Shown here: positions 45,976 through 57,480 of the stretch, one piece after another
Position numbering within the stretch: the stretch's first letter is position 1
How the letters are laid out: each line of letters begins with the position of its first letter
Origin: Liolophura sinensis
Lineage: Eukaryota; Mollusca; Polyplacophora; Chitonida; Chitonidae
Direction: 5' to 3'
DNA length: 64,000 nt
NCBI RefSeq assembly: GCF_032854445.1
Contig: NC_088305.1
Span: 17,409,717 to 17,473,716, forward strand
Made by a program: the position numbers and the translations under genes
Notes under the pieces: generated by a model
What the model saw: only the letters and a program-made list of their open reading frames with translations
Databases searched by the model: none
What the model was told of the DNA's origin: nothing

Positions 45976-47569
45976 CAAATTGGCTTTCGACCTATCAAAA
46001 ATTTCCAGGGCTTTCCGACCTTTCTATAAGGTGAGAAGTTTTGGACATATAATTCTCCCTAAGCATCTGTCACTACACAGTTAAAGCATTGTCATTCGGA
46101 ATAAAAGTTCATTTTAAGTATATTTCTAGTTAAGTTACCATAAATATACATATGAACTAATGCTTATACTTACTCTTGAAATATTTTAGCCAGCTGTAAA
46201 CAAACCGAATAAAACACAGGGGGTACTGGATGAGGAAAGTTAATCCTTCTTAGCCATTTGGAGTTTACTTTTATTCGGCTTTATCACATTTAGTTTTACG
46301 GGCTTACCTTAACTCCCAATAGTAATAGGCACAGATGCTCAAATGACGTGTTATTCCCTTAATTTATAGGCTATAAATACCAGTTATGCCTGTAATATAA
46401 GTAATAGCTATATGTACACACACGACCATGAAGCACCACGCTGTTTTACAGTGGGAAGAATGCGAAATAAGCGTGAGTATTTTATAAGTCTAATGTGATA
46501 GTTCAGAAGAATAATTACATCCAAGTATCCGACTACTTGATATTTGTTCATGGTCAAATGCTTGTGAAAGACGAATGTCCACAGACACAGGAAGAACAGA
46601 TGTAAATGTACAGTGTAAGCTGGGACGCTGTACTCGCTCTGCCTTCCCTAGTACTCACTTATTTAAGGAACAGCCTTTATTTTCTGATCATTCACAGGCA
46701 TTATTCCTTGTAAGAGTAAAATAGATCATTGCTTTGGGGATGACACGGCTGGGATTACTTCCAGATTCATGTCGGAAAACCCCTGAGAGTCCATCCTGAT
46801 TAGCAGTCAACGGACATGGTCATTAAGGTGCATACTGTATACAAGCCGCGATAAGGACCATAATGTGGCTTCTCAGGTTTCAGTTAATAAAATAAATGGT
46901 ATGTTAGATCATTTTGGGTAATTCTTGACTACTAACTTCCAATAATTTATAACTATCATCACTGCGATAATTTTCTATTTATTCATTCAGGTTAAGCCCT
47001 TATGCTAGAGGGTTTAGCGTCAAATTTTTGGCACGGTTCAGATTTCCCCAACGATATTGTATTATTTTGTTCTGGCCCTTCTGTGTCACAACTGTTGGGA
47101 GTTAGATATACTGTCTGATAAGTGAGGGCGCTGTATTGCAACCGGCAGTGAGCACAGAGTTGTTTTTCTTCTTGTTTGATTCAAACTAGTGGCTAGGGAA
47201 GCACATGGAGCAATGTTTAAAAGAAAATAAGGCGAAAGGTTCGTAATTTGTTAAATTTTTGACTCAGATAGTAGCTTTGGGGTATTGATGTCCTAAAGGT
47301 ATGCTAAATCTCAATAACTGCAGTCAGCAATTACTTCGTAACTCATGTCAAATAACAAATGTCACAAGATGTGCTCCTCATATTTGGGGAGCTGCCCACG
47401 AGAGGGTACATCGCTTTTATATGGCGTATTTTTGTAAAAGATTTAAAACGTTGATCTTGACTGTGGTTACGAGGATACCGATGGAATGCCAGTTTTTGTG
47501 AACAGTTTATCTGGTAATCAGCTTTCAGCGAGCTGCTCGGTAACCTGTAGATCACGTAAAGGCTGACAA
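45976..47569. other. Unassigned non-coding DNA
   Basis: No gene or repeat recognised; overlapping frames of about 70 codons near 47301-47555 are unsupported. Confidence 0.5.
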
Positions 47570-48450
47570 CTCGTCGAGGACCATGACAATGTTCCGGGTG
47601 ACAACATTGCTAGTGACTAAATTGACACGGACTCTGAGGATGAGACTTTGACTGTCACTGGGAAAGAGAAACGCTCCCGAAGTGAGAAAGCGCGAATGGA
47701 GAGAAACTGAATTTGAAAACAATCAAAAGAACGGCTTTGAGAACCCAGATTCAGATATTGAAGAAGTCAATCTATCAGCAGCAAAAGGTTTGAACGATTT
47801 TTCGACGATGAGGGGATGGGGTATATTGTAGAAATAACAAATCTGTATGTGTACCAAAAAGGAAAACCAAATTTCAAAATAACAGGATCTGATTTGAAGC
47901 TGTGCATTGCTATTATGCTTATCTTCGGAGACTGTTTATTATCAAAAAAACCATGTACTGAAAGCACACCAACAAAAGCCATTGCGTCAGCTTTTTCGCA
48001 CAAAAAGGTTTGAATTAGACATTGAGAAACCCCCACCCCACAGATACACCATACTTGATAAAGATGGCAAGATGTCCAAGCTTCGTCCCCTCATCACCAT
48101 GCTAAACGAGAGGTTTCTTCAGTTTTGGACGTATGTTGAAAGTATCAATGTAGACGATTCCTGGCTAAGGAAGACATCCAGCCATTCACTTCATCCAAAA
48201 TAAACCTATTCGGCATGGTTACAAAGTCTGTTGCCTGGGCTCACCCAGTCTTAACTTGATTCAGTACATTCCATATCAGGGAGTTGGAACAGCTAAAACA
48301 TTTTCCAAGTTGGGAATGGGACACTGTTGTGCTGGAACGTATTTTTCGACAATCTCTTCACCTCCATTCCTCTACCAGAAAAACTAAATGAAAGGAATGC
48401 ACGAAACTGGAACATTGCGCCAGAATAGAACACAGAAATGCACCATCCCT
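47570..48450 (+). pseudogene. piggyBac-type transposase relic
   Basis: In order on the plus strand: an acidic N-terminal stretch (SEDETLTVTGKEKRSRS, about 47630-47680); FFDDEGMGYIVEITNLYVYQ (about 47797-47855), the LFE.FF...I...TNLYA region of piggyBac; LKLCIAIMLIFGDC; KDGKMSKLRPLITMLNERF (about 48058-48117); ESINVDDSW at the first catalytic Asp site; IQNKPIRHGYKVCCLGS (about 48185-48240); LIQYIPYQGVGT; then FDNLFTSIPLPEKL (about 48335-48390) at the second catalytic Asp site; and a damaged ETGTLRQNRTQKC. piggyBac transposases excise and insert at TTAA. Frameshifts, stops and short indels break the frame, and the C-terminal third is gone or replaced by the repeat array. TIRs were not found. 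Confidence 0.8.
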
Positions 48451-48551
48451 GCTGTCAGTGTCATGTAGAAGACGTTGGCAATGCTTCAAACATATTTCCT
48501 ACATGTGTGTACCCAACCCCAATGATGGTTTTGGCATCGTGTTCACCAGTA

Positions 48552-49080
48552 CGATGCGTGGCGTCATATTCAGAAATGCAGTGTGTGGCACTGTATTTCG
48601 CAATACAGTGTGCGACGTTGTATTGCCGCAATACAGTGCGTGGCGTTGTATTTAGCAATACAGAGCGTAGCGTTGTATCTCGCAAAACAGTGCGTGGCTA
48701 GGTATTCACCAATCAAAGGTATAACCCAGTATTCTCCCTTCCACGGAGTATCCCCTAACCCATGGCCTGGCGAAGTTTTCACCAATCCAGAGTGTGATCA
48801 AGTACTCCCAATCCAGGGCCTCACCGAGCATTCCCAAGCCCAGGGCTTCACGGAGCTTGCCACAATCTATGACCTGGCGAAGTATTCACCAATCCAGGGT
48901 GTCTCGGAGTATTACCCAACACAAGGTGGCATGGAGTATTCCCCAATCCAGGTTCACACGGAGTATTCTTCAATCAGGAGTGTGATGCAGTATTGCCCAA
49001 TCCGATATGTCACTGAGTATTCTTCAATCCAGGGCCATTTGGAGTATTCCCCAATCCAGGGCCTCACGGTATGTTCCCCG
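48552..49080. repeat. Degenerate 27-30-bp tandem array
   Basis: The first part has 27-29-bp units (ACAGTGCGTGGCGTTGTATT and variants, 48575-48700). The second has 30-bp units built on GAGTATTCCCCAATCCAGGG (48700-49080), heavily diverged. Both parts share a TATTYNCCAAT-like core, so they probably come from one ancestral unit. The array follows the piggyBac relic and precedes a Penelope-like relic. Confidence 0.85.
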
Positions 49081-49263
49081 ATTGTGGACGTGGCTTTGTT
49101 CTTTCCAGTCCGAGTGCTTTCCGAATCTAGAATGTGGCCGAGCACTGGGTTACGTGGAATTACGCCAGAGATGTCCAGAGATCTGAGAGCTCTGTCCATA
49201 TTTGCCAGTAGGAGTTTTCCGTTTGATAGAGTATCCTTGACACGCTGGTTTTTTAAACACTAG
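48583..49263 (+). CDS. 226-codon open frame of 10-residue repeats (doubtful gene)
   Basis: This is one of the longest open frames in the window. Residues 1-40 are repeats of a CVALYLAIQS type; residues 40-165 are degenerate decapeptides around EYSPIQG (for example KYSPIQGVSE, EYSSIQGHLE). The last 60 residues are unique and run into an antisense Penelope-like relic (..RVSLTRWFFKH). No signal peptide, membrane segment or known domain is visible. A 30-bp repeat keeps one frame open automatically. The start is taken from the available ATG but is not supported by context. Most likely a minisatellite artefact; the strong divergence without stops is the only point in favour of coding. Confidence 0.15.
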   Translation: MWHCISQYSVRRCIAAIQCVALYLAIQSVALYLAKQCVARYSPIKGITQYSPFHGVSPNPWPGEVFTNPECDQVLPIQGLTEHSQAQGFTELATIYDLAKYSPIQGVSEYYPTQGGMEYSPIQVHTEYSSIRSVMQYCPIRYVTEYSSIQGHLEYSPIQGLTVCSPIVDVALFFPVRVLSESRMWPSTGLRGITPEMSRDLRALSIFASRSFPFDRVSLTRWFFKH

Positions 49264-49450
49264 CATATGACGTATTTAACACCGAATAAATGCGACATGG
49301 CAAGACAGGCCATACGGTGGACCCGTTGGTGTATTACTATCCAGATAAGGAACATTTTCAATGTCATATGGACGGCGAGAGAGGAGGTAATAATTGTCTC
49401 CGCTGTCAGCTTTGACATCCAAAAGGCCTATTGAAGCACGGCGTGGTTTA
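49190..49450 (-). pseudogene. Penelope-like element, third diverged relic
   Basis: The minus-strand reading gives ASIGLLDVKADSG, NYYLLSRRPYD, then ENVPYLDSNTPTGPPYG and KKPACQGYSIKRK. These parallel LLSRRFYDKRD...YPYLDSNIPKGPAYG and QKLVCQAYSIKRLRS of the copies at 44291 and 11305. Only the RT tail region survives, with internal deletions. It is far more diverged than A and B and so comes from an older insertion or another subfamily. Confidence 0.75.
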
Positions 49451-49564
49451 AGTAAACCTTAACTAGCCTACTTAGTTGTATACATTCCGGATGTAAGTAA
49501 ATAAGCAATGGAATTTGGCCCAGAGTATTTCTGTGACTGCATCTCATCTGTTTTTCGATCTGTT

Positions 49565-49662
49565 TTTCTTCACACTATAATGCAGGGCGCCGTCGGATAA
49601 GTAAACTATTCTGGAATACGGCTTAAAACACCAATCAAATGTACACATGTAAATAAATCAAA
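49565..49662 (+). repeat. SINE family 1, 3' fragment
   Basis: CTTCACACTATAATGCAGGG, CGCCGTCGGATAAGTAAACT, GGAATACGGCTTAAAACACC and a partly mutated AAAT tail. An old 5'-truncated copy. Confidence 0.75.
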
Positions 49663-49800
49663 AGTGAAAGGGAAAGTTAAGTAGAGGACTGGTTGGTTAG
49701 GTCTCCAAATAGCATATTCAAACGTCAAATACATGGTCAGCCATTTATTTTGTCGCATCCACATTTAGTAGTTCTCATGTTCTCAAGTATATAGCTACTT

Positions 49801-49906
49801 ATAACGACTCTATTATAACTGATAATGATAACGACTCTATTATATCTGATTCTGATAACGACTCTGTTATAACTGATTCTGATAACGACTCTATTATGAC
49901 TGATTC
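49801..49906. repeat. 27-bp tandem repeat, four units
   Basis: Units at 49801, 49828, 49855 and 49882 read ATAACGACTCTATTATAACT then GATTCTG with few changes. Confidence 0.93.
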
Positions 49907-50510
49907 ACTATGCATCCATATTTATCAATATAAATTTTATTCATTACTTTATATTGTTATTTGTTGAAATCAATGATGCCATATATTTTTTCCAGCATGT
50001 ATTCTCCCGGGAATTGGATGATGAAGAATGTGACATCAGGACATGATTAATGTTCAGATGGCGAATTCAAGAAGAAGTGTTTTATCATCGGAGGCAAAAT
50101 GCCAATTTATCTAAAATAAATTTCTCTTGTCTTCAGATATCACATTATTAGTCCTTATATTGAAATAAATCGTGTTTACAAAACTGTCTACTGTTAAAGT
50201 CATTATACAAATTTTACATGTACACTCGAATTCCATCGATTCTTCATTCTAGAAGCCGAAGTAGCGTTAAGCAATATAATCAATGGCTCGCTGTATTTTA
50301 ATGGTCAGGTTCGTAAAACGTGATAAATCTTAGAAATAACTATTCTGCCAGTGTACTTGGTTGATTACCTGCTGGTCCTCTCGGTGAGCTGCTCTGTTCG
50401 TCTTAAAAGGATGCCAATGACGGAATGGTTAACATTTTCTGGAATATCATTCCATTGTGTTTAAACAGCAGCGACGGGAATTCATTCTCCATTACAGCTG
50501 GTGAACTAAA
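49907..50510. other. Unassigned non-coding DNA
   Basis: No gene or repeat recognised; AT-rich. Confidence 0.5.
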
Positions 50511-50535
50511 CCCCGCCCCCCCCCCCCCCCCCTCT
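50511..50535. repeat. Poly-C tract
   Basis: CCCCG followed by 17 uninterrupted C and CTCTC. A simple-sequence run where assembly length may be unreliable. Confidence 0.9.
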
Positions 50536-52496
50536 CAAAAGAAGAAAAAACTTTAGGGATATTTTGTTAAGAAACTTTTAAGATTTAAAGACAGGAAAAA
50601 CAACCAAAAATTTACCTCGAGGTAGCCTTATTGTGAACCTATAATTAGACATGTTGTCCATCGGCCAGTGAGACGGTGGAATTCTGGGAAATCCCCTTAC
50701 GTCGTTGACACATCAGTTACATAGCTGCCTCTTGTTGCTGCCGTATGGCAACTTCCGGGTTCCATCTTCTTGGCAACGTTTGGAAAACCGTATACCGTTT
50801 CACGCCACATTTGATACGACCTTTCAAAACGATGCCTGCCGTCCAAAACAAGTGAGGCTGTTACCTCTTAGCTCACCCGCATGTTCAACACCCCATGTAT
50901 ACATTTCACTTGATAGTGGCACCATGAGAGGTAAGAACCACAGTTGACACCTGTTTTGGACTAGAGACATCGATTAGAAAGGACTTATTGGCCATGTGTG
51001 AAACTGTGGAGCTTTGCCATGAGTTCCTGCTGTGACTATGATACTCCTCCATCCCAGCATGAAGTGAAAAGCTGACATAGCAGCCTGGGGCTACCATGTG
51101 GTTGTAATCTCAGAGAGCGGGCTGGGTACGGAAAGCCTTGGAGACTACATGTTACCCCCAGACAATGGACAGCTCAGAAACAAAAGAGCTCAGCGTCTAA
51201 CACGCCGAACATGTCACCTTTGTACTTTTACATTGACTGTCTTTAGGTTCTACTTACGAGAAAAGTCGCCAAAAAGCCTGAATATGCCCATTGGTTTTTC
51301 TTCAATCGAGTGACCTCGCCATCTTTGAAGAGCTGAGGGAAATAGGTTCGATGAATATTTCTTTGTTTGTAGCCATTGGGCCTTGATTCATTGGGCTCGA
51401 GAGGTTTCATTTAAACTTGATACCTATGTAAGGACAAAAAAACTCTGTGCTCCAACAATGTTTGTCTATCATGAGCCAAGGGAACTGTATGGCTTTTGTA
51501 TTCACGTGCAGGGCATATATTTCAACTTTGTCATCAATGAACCTTGACCATACCTATCTTATGGGATGCCTTTTTGAATTTCTTGATAGAATTTATTGTA
51601 CGCACTCAGTAATATGAGTAAATGTAGCTAAACACTCTTCTGATTGGTGTGAATATATCCTTAAGAAAGGTGAACAACCTATTTATGAGATGTTAGGTGG
51701 AAATTTATATTAGTATCCTGTTCTAAGATGTCCTTGAAAGCCAGTACTAAACATATAAATTCTGTGGAACTCAGAGTGGTCAGGTAGGTACATGATCAAG
51801 AAGAACTTTGAACTGCAGTGAAAACAACATTATCCGAAATTAAATAATGATCATATTTCCGTTATTTCTGTTTTTTCATCATGTATACCGAGTTCAAAAA
51901 GCCTGCTGATAGATACATATTCTGCAAATATATGATTCAACAGATGGAATATGTACGGTTGATCGGTCAGGATGGCGATTATGATAAAATCGTCAAATGT
52001 TGTATAATTCAGTTCTGACATCACCGGTTGCTATAACCGGGATGAGGCAATGGACCAACACCAGCCGATGTAGGTCCAATTATAACTCCATTTATTAATG
52101 TATAATCCGCGTGATGTACAGCAGAACAACGCTTAGAATGTGCGACTTCAAGTAAATGATAATTATTGTCTCCTTAAACAGTGTATCTGGAAACTTCACA
52201 CGGATACGTCCGTTTGCCCATATCATTCGTGTCCAGTTATTCTCCATCCAATCTGTGTGCATAGTTAACATGTTCAGTCAGTTGTGTACTCCGGGATTCG
52301 GCTGACATCTGGTTAAAACTCCAATTACACCATTGGTAAGGATAGCGGATCCTCTGTTCCGAGAATGAAGTCTGGGTAACACCCCAAGTCTTCTCTAAGG
52401 GTACCACCCCGAGAATATTTTACTGGTAGAGCCCCAAAAACTAAAGTTCGAGTAACACCCCCAGTATGATGTACATGCATTGTTCATGGTTTCGTG
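50536..52496. other. Unassigned non-coding DNA
   Basis: Open frames at 50705-50947 and 51098-51313 (80 and 71 codons) show no domain I can name. No repeat family was seen. About 52375-52465 has three loose repeats of a GTAACACCCC motif. Confidence 0.45.
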
Positions 52497-52764
52497 TTAA
52501 CAAGATTTATTTATTTACTTCATTGATTGTAGTTTTACTCCCTACTCAAGAATATTTCACTTATACGACGGCGGCCAGTATTATGGTCGGCGGAAACCGG
52601 GCAGAGTCCGGGGGAAACCCACGACCATTCGCAGGTTGCTGACAGATCTTCCCCACGTACGCCCGGAAAAGAAGCCAGTATGAGCTGGACTCGAACTCAC
52701 AGCGACCCCATTGGTAAGAGGCTTCTGGGTTAGCACATTAACCGACTGAGCAACAGAGGCCCCC
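52497..52764 (-). repeat. SINE family 1, near full-length copy
   Basis: Read on the minus strand: GGGGGCCTCTGTTGCTCAGTC with a box A-like GCTCAGTCGGTTAATGTGC, box B-like GAGTTCGAGTCCAGCTCATA, CTGGCTTCTTTTCCGGGCG, CGCAGTTGCTGAC-type middle reading AACCTGCGAATGGTCG, CGGTTTCCGCCGACCATAAT, AAGTGAAATATTCTTGAG and the A/T tail. Box B (GAGTTCGAGTCC) is well kept, making this the best-preserved family 1 head in the window. Confidence 0.93.
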
Positions 52765-54231
52765 TGTTAGCAAGAATGATTTAGGCCTACTGTCTGGCGA
52801 ATCTTAGCATGGCAGATTTCAGTGTAAAACACGAGGGTCTATGATGTAGACGAGTCAGTTACAGATATATATTACAGATAATAAATAATCCATGGATAGT
52901 GTCATTCAATTATTCACGGGCAAAGCTCAGTGTATAACAGATAATGGTTTTGAAACACCCGTAACAATGAAACATAGATCACTGGGTAACTGTATATCCG
53001 TCCTTATCCTGGCGTCAAGTACAGCATAAAAACATCCCCACACTGCTAACCTCAAATCCGTCTCTCACCAGCTTAACCCTTCCCGTGTCCAGATATGACA
53101 ATTACCTTTCATTTGATAACTCCATGTTGTTTGTTCATCACTGGCTTCCATATGTGCGTCACCACGAGTTTAAACTACGAGTAATAGCTGTAACCATTTT
53201 TTGTGCCACTGAGGCAATGCTCAGATTTGGAGCATCTGCAGTTTATTATATATGATCCATTCATCCACCATTCATTCAACACAACGAAAAGTGGTCACTG
53301 AATAAATCACATGAACAACAACGAAACAAACAACTTCGTGGTTCGTTAGAGTGCTGTTATAACTATGGGAACATGTAGCAAACATATCTTAGTGTAAAGA
53401 AAGAGTCAAAAAATACGCGAAAAGAGGGGACAAGCCGTATTCTACATTATCGGAACAGGTTTAGACAGGACAGAACAATGATGTTACAACAACATTCACC
53501 AGGGACAGAATGCCTGATTTTATTGGAGTTTTATGCCGCACTCAAGATATTTCCCTTATACGGTGGCGGCGTAGAATGTGTATTTAAACTTGGAACAGTG
53601 GACATAACTTCAAAGCAGCAAAAAATGCATTTTCTGCGACAGGTGGCTTGATGAAAATGAATTTTGTCAGCTTTGTCTTTCCTCGCTACATCACATCCCT
53701 TAATACTAACCCTTTTGTATGCTTTTATATTCCAGGGCGTGATCGTTGTGGATTTATCAGATATTTTATCTGACTAGAAATGACGACGTCCACAGTGCGG
53801 TCTCATTCAAGTATTTCTCGTTCAAGGAGTTTTATAATTTGCGACCAATTTCTCCAACATTATTCCTTGGCCACGCATACCACCGCGCTACCGCTTAAAT
53901 TAACTAAACTGTGTTTATTCCTCAGTTTGTCATTATACAAATTCTACACGTATATAGAGATATAGGAAATGAGAACGCTTCTACCAGATCTTGCAGGTTT
54001 GTCCGGGGAAGAAAGGCAATAAAAAAAGTAGCAGGGCTAAAAAAGAGATATTTTTAGCTAGTCATCATTCATTCATTTTATACTTAAGGGCCTATGTTTA
54101 CACCAATTTTTGTCTACTCTATCTCAGTTTGGTTTCCTTATTTGATTGGAATTTTATGCTATAGTCATTATAACAGTTTATATAACAGTGGTCAGCGTTA
54201 TGGTAAGGGTACTGGAGATAAATCTGAGATA
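52765..54231 (-). other. Unassigned DNA with one SINE fragment
   Basis: 53518-53574 is a minus-strand family 1 fragment (TTTTATGCCGCACTCAAGAT, ATTTCCCTTATACGGTGGC). The rest holds no recognisable gene. Confidence 0.6.
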
Positions 54232-54368
54232 CCACTCTTATATTAGCGTACTTACTGACTCTTATATTAGCGTACTTACTTACTGACTCTTATATAAGCG
54301 TACTTACTTAGTGACTCCTATATTAGCGTACTTACTTACTGACTCTTATGTTAGCATACTTACTTACT
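54232..54368. repeat. 28-32-bp tandem repeat, five units
   Basis: GACTCTTATATTAGCGTACT with one or two TTACT steps recurs at 54228, 54256, 54289, 54321 and 54338-54368 (positions approximate). Unit length varies by the number of 4-base TACT steps. Confidence 0.85.
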
Positions 54369-57153
54369 GTTTTGATGAACAACTTGATATGAGGCAGGAA
54401 CCAGAACCCCAGCTCGTGATGATAGGTAAAAGGAGTTTATTTCAGCATGTGTGGTAGTCATAGAAACCAACCATGAGTGAAACAAACAGAATGACCAGAG
54501 TAAAGCTCGTTATATGTATATCACAAGACAATTATATTAATATGAGCGGTTTAGACCAACTGCAATTCCATTCACATCTACATCCACAGTTCCATACATA
54601 TATTATGACAGCTAGGGCGGAATTCCAAATTCGAGTGTCCTCAATGCGACAGGGTGCCGTCGCTCCTAACAACCTACCTAAACCGTCATAACCTATAACA
54701 ATTATATGCAGAGAACAGCAGAAACTGTAGAACTAACAATATCAAAGGAAACTAATACCTGAAACGTTTGAAACCAATCGGTACTTGAAAAATGTAGAAA
54801 TTATTACTTCTGGCTGTTACAACGCAGCAACGCTATCTGACGTTGGTCGTCGTCCTAGAACACGACACTTGGAATAAACTTTGAACACTTGCATAAAAAT
54901 CCACTAAACAATAGAATTAATATACATTCACCTTCAACGCACTTATTACACTACACTCTGTATTTCATAACCTACCTACGATACTTTGTAACTGTGTAAT
55001 ATATTATGCAACTGTACAAACTAGAATGTCTAAACTAGCGGTACCATTACTCTATACATGTGTCACTTACCCCTTAATACAGTTGCAGCCATTGTAATCA
55101 GACACCGTTGACATATCAGTATTCTATGGCGTATGACTGCAGAGTAAAAAAAAACGCAGCTATACAGCAACACTAATTACATCGGATATGTACAAAATTC
55201 CAATAGAACATGAGATCAACACACCACAAACTATCTGCATGACCGCCAACCATTTATATTGCTTAAGTCGTACAAAGGCTCAATCTTTACAATTTCACAA
55301 TGAACGGGTAAGATCACGCGGGCCGTCACAGAACTCTGGTCAAAATCACAGCAGATGCACAACGCACTTGTAAACAACTGGACACTATAACAATTTATCG
55401 ATTATATTATACAAATCTTATGTCACGATGTTGTATAAAATTGAATCTTTACCTAGTTTTTCTTAGTGTTCTATCTCGTGTTTCCCTCGCTCACAAACAT
55501 GGATGCTGTCTGGTCATGTGACCTGGCGCCGGTTGTATATAAAATCATACAAAATTTACAACACCAAAAGAAACGAACGGTAGGACCGTAACTAGCCGTT
55601 TTAAAACGTCGTATGCAACGAACACTAAAAATAGCATGTTTTCTCTAACAGATCATCCCATGGATTCACTATCCGATTAAAAAAATATTATAGGAGTTCC
55701 TTCTCGATGAGCTTTGGTATAACATGAAAGGAGTTACCTCGCTATGTTTGAGGAGGTGTATAAAGTAAAAATTTGACTACTTCTTTCACCATCTTTTCTC
55801 GATTTCCTCCTACTCTGAATACTGGTGTACAAGTAAGCCAAATCCAGAAGATGCAACACAATATAGTTACATGTAAGTGTGAACTGTAAAAAAACCAAAA
55901 AAAAAAAAAAAACCAGGTGGCACTGTTAGAGACTTCAAATATATTTTACCGGTTTTCAAGTACTTCACATACATGTAAAAATCACCTTTCTCTCGTGGTA
56001 GCCTAAATTTACTTCCGATATTAGAAAATCAACTGCCTTCATGTACAAAACAGTAATATGGCAAAAAGCGATCTATCTAAACAGTGCTTTTTATAGGACA
56101 TCAAAAATGTCTCACCGGAAGTAGGGCAATCATAGAATCGTGTTGAAAAAAACTCTGGCTAAATAATGCAATCAATATTTTGGTTAGGCAGACTTTTCTT
56201 TAAAGTTCGTCATCAATAAAAGCTCGCTTGTGTAGTTCAAAATGAACAACACCTATAATCAGCGATTCGCTGTGTCGTTATCGTGTACAATTTATTCGCA
56301 ACATATCATTCAACGTAATTATACTTTTTTCAATTTACTTTCCCTATGTGCTCTCAATTCCCTCGGGGTCTTATCTTGACAGAATTCAGCTGATACTTTA
56401 AGTTCAACGTGGAAACCGAGGCGTAATTTCCTGAAGGCAACACTTATCATTTACAGTGCACTTATCTCTGCAAGACGATCGCCTCTACAGAAAAGAAAAT
56501 GATCAAATAAACAGCGACATTGAATGCAAGGTTGTGCCGAGTCGCCATGACTGGCAGTTGCTAGAATTTTTTTATTTAAATCAACGATCCAATACCCCAC
56601 GAATGCCTAATGTGTGGTGTACGTTTTTTTTTTGCAAGCTCCGTTCCTGGTTTTGTCGTGAACAAAACATTCTATACAGGCATAAATCTTTCTTGAATAA
56701 ATACATTGATTTAAAGTCTGGTCTTGTCGCATATATTTTACAAGTACCGTGGATATCCCGAGCCTATTGTATATTGAAGGCATAGGCCGTGGTAGTCCTC
56801 AAGTTTGCGCGTCTCCTTTGCTCGACATTGCCACTATTATGGTACAGTAAAAATACAGATTGAAAATACTGAGCCACAAAGACGTTGAGTATTTATAGAC
56901 AAAATGTAGTTTCAGTCCCACTCCGGGATAAGGAATATTTTGGATTCCTTCGCAGTGTTTCTTCTCGGGTATTAGTAGGTCATGTCTTTATACCTAATTC
57001 TGTTTAGCCATGATCCTAGAGGGCGTGTAATTTACTACTATTTAACCATTTACATAAACAGTTGGAATAAAACCGTCACTAAGGCAAACTGATAACAGAC
57101 CGGATCCCATGGTTTCATGTGGCCATTAACCTTTTTATTCTGTATGGCCGTGG
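54369..57153. other. Unassigned non-coding DNA
   Basis: A run of 16 A lies at 55897-55912. A TATA-like GTATATAAAATC near 55534 follows a GC-richer TGGTCATGTGACCTGGCGCC stretch, but no open frame downstream supports a promoter. The 109-codon frame 56456-56785 is not recognisable. Confidence 0.45.
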
Positions 57154-57480
57154 ACCCAAGAACTTCTCACCAGTGCGGTCGCTGTGACTTTGCGTTCACC
57201 TCATGCTGGCTTCCTCTCCGGCCGTACGTGGGAAGATGTAGGAGCAACCTGCGGATGATCAAGCAACTCCCCCGGGTTGTGCTTGGTTTCCTCTTTTGTA
57301 TTGTATGGCTTGATGTGAAATTCGGTAGAGACCACGTTGCATCCAGCAATATTACACGTGTCCCATATGGGTGAGTCTGCCGGTAACTTGTCTAACGTAG
57401 GCGGTTTACTCTGCGCCCTCCGCTTTCCTCCAGTCATCGTATAAATGAGCAGTTCTTGAGTTTGTCGTTAATCATCGAAC
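57154..57480 (+). repeat. SINE family 1, interrupted copy
   Basis: CTTCTCACCAGTGCGGTCGC, CACCTCATGCTGGCTTCCTC, GGCCGTACGTGGGAAG, CAACCTGCGGATGATC and TGTGCTTGGTTTCCTC run to 57294. After about 80-120 unrelated bases, TTTCCTCCAGTCATCGTATA, AATGAGCAGTTCTTGAG resume the 3' part (57422-57465). The intervening stretch is an insertion or a fusion of two fragments. Confidence 0.75.

Noticed and set aside
50705-51313. Possible transposase or gene exon around the 80- and 71-codon frames
   Set aside because: I looked for piggyBac-like and other transposase motifs and found none in order; frames on both strands are of chance length.
55500-55560. TATA-box promoter (GTATATAAAATC)
   Set aside because: No supported open frame, transcript signal or conserved element lies downstream; a TATA-like string is common in AT-rich DNA.
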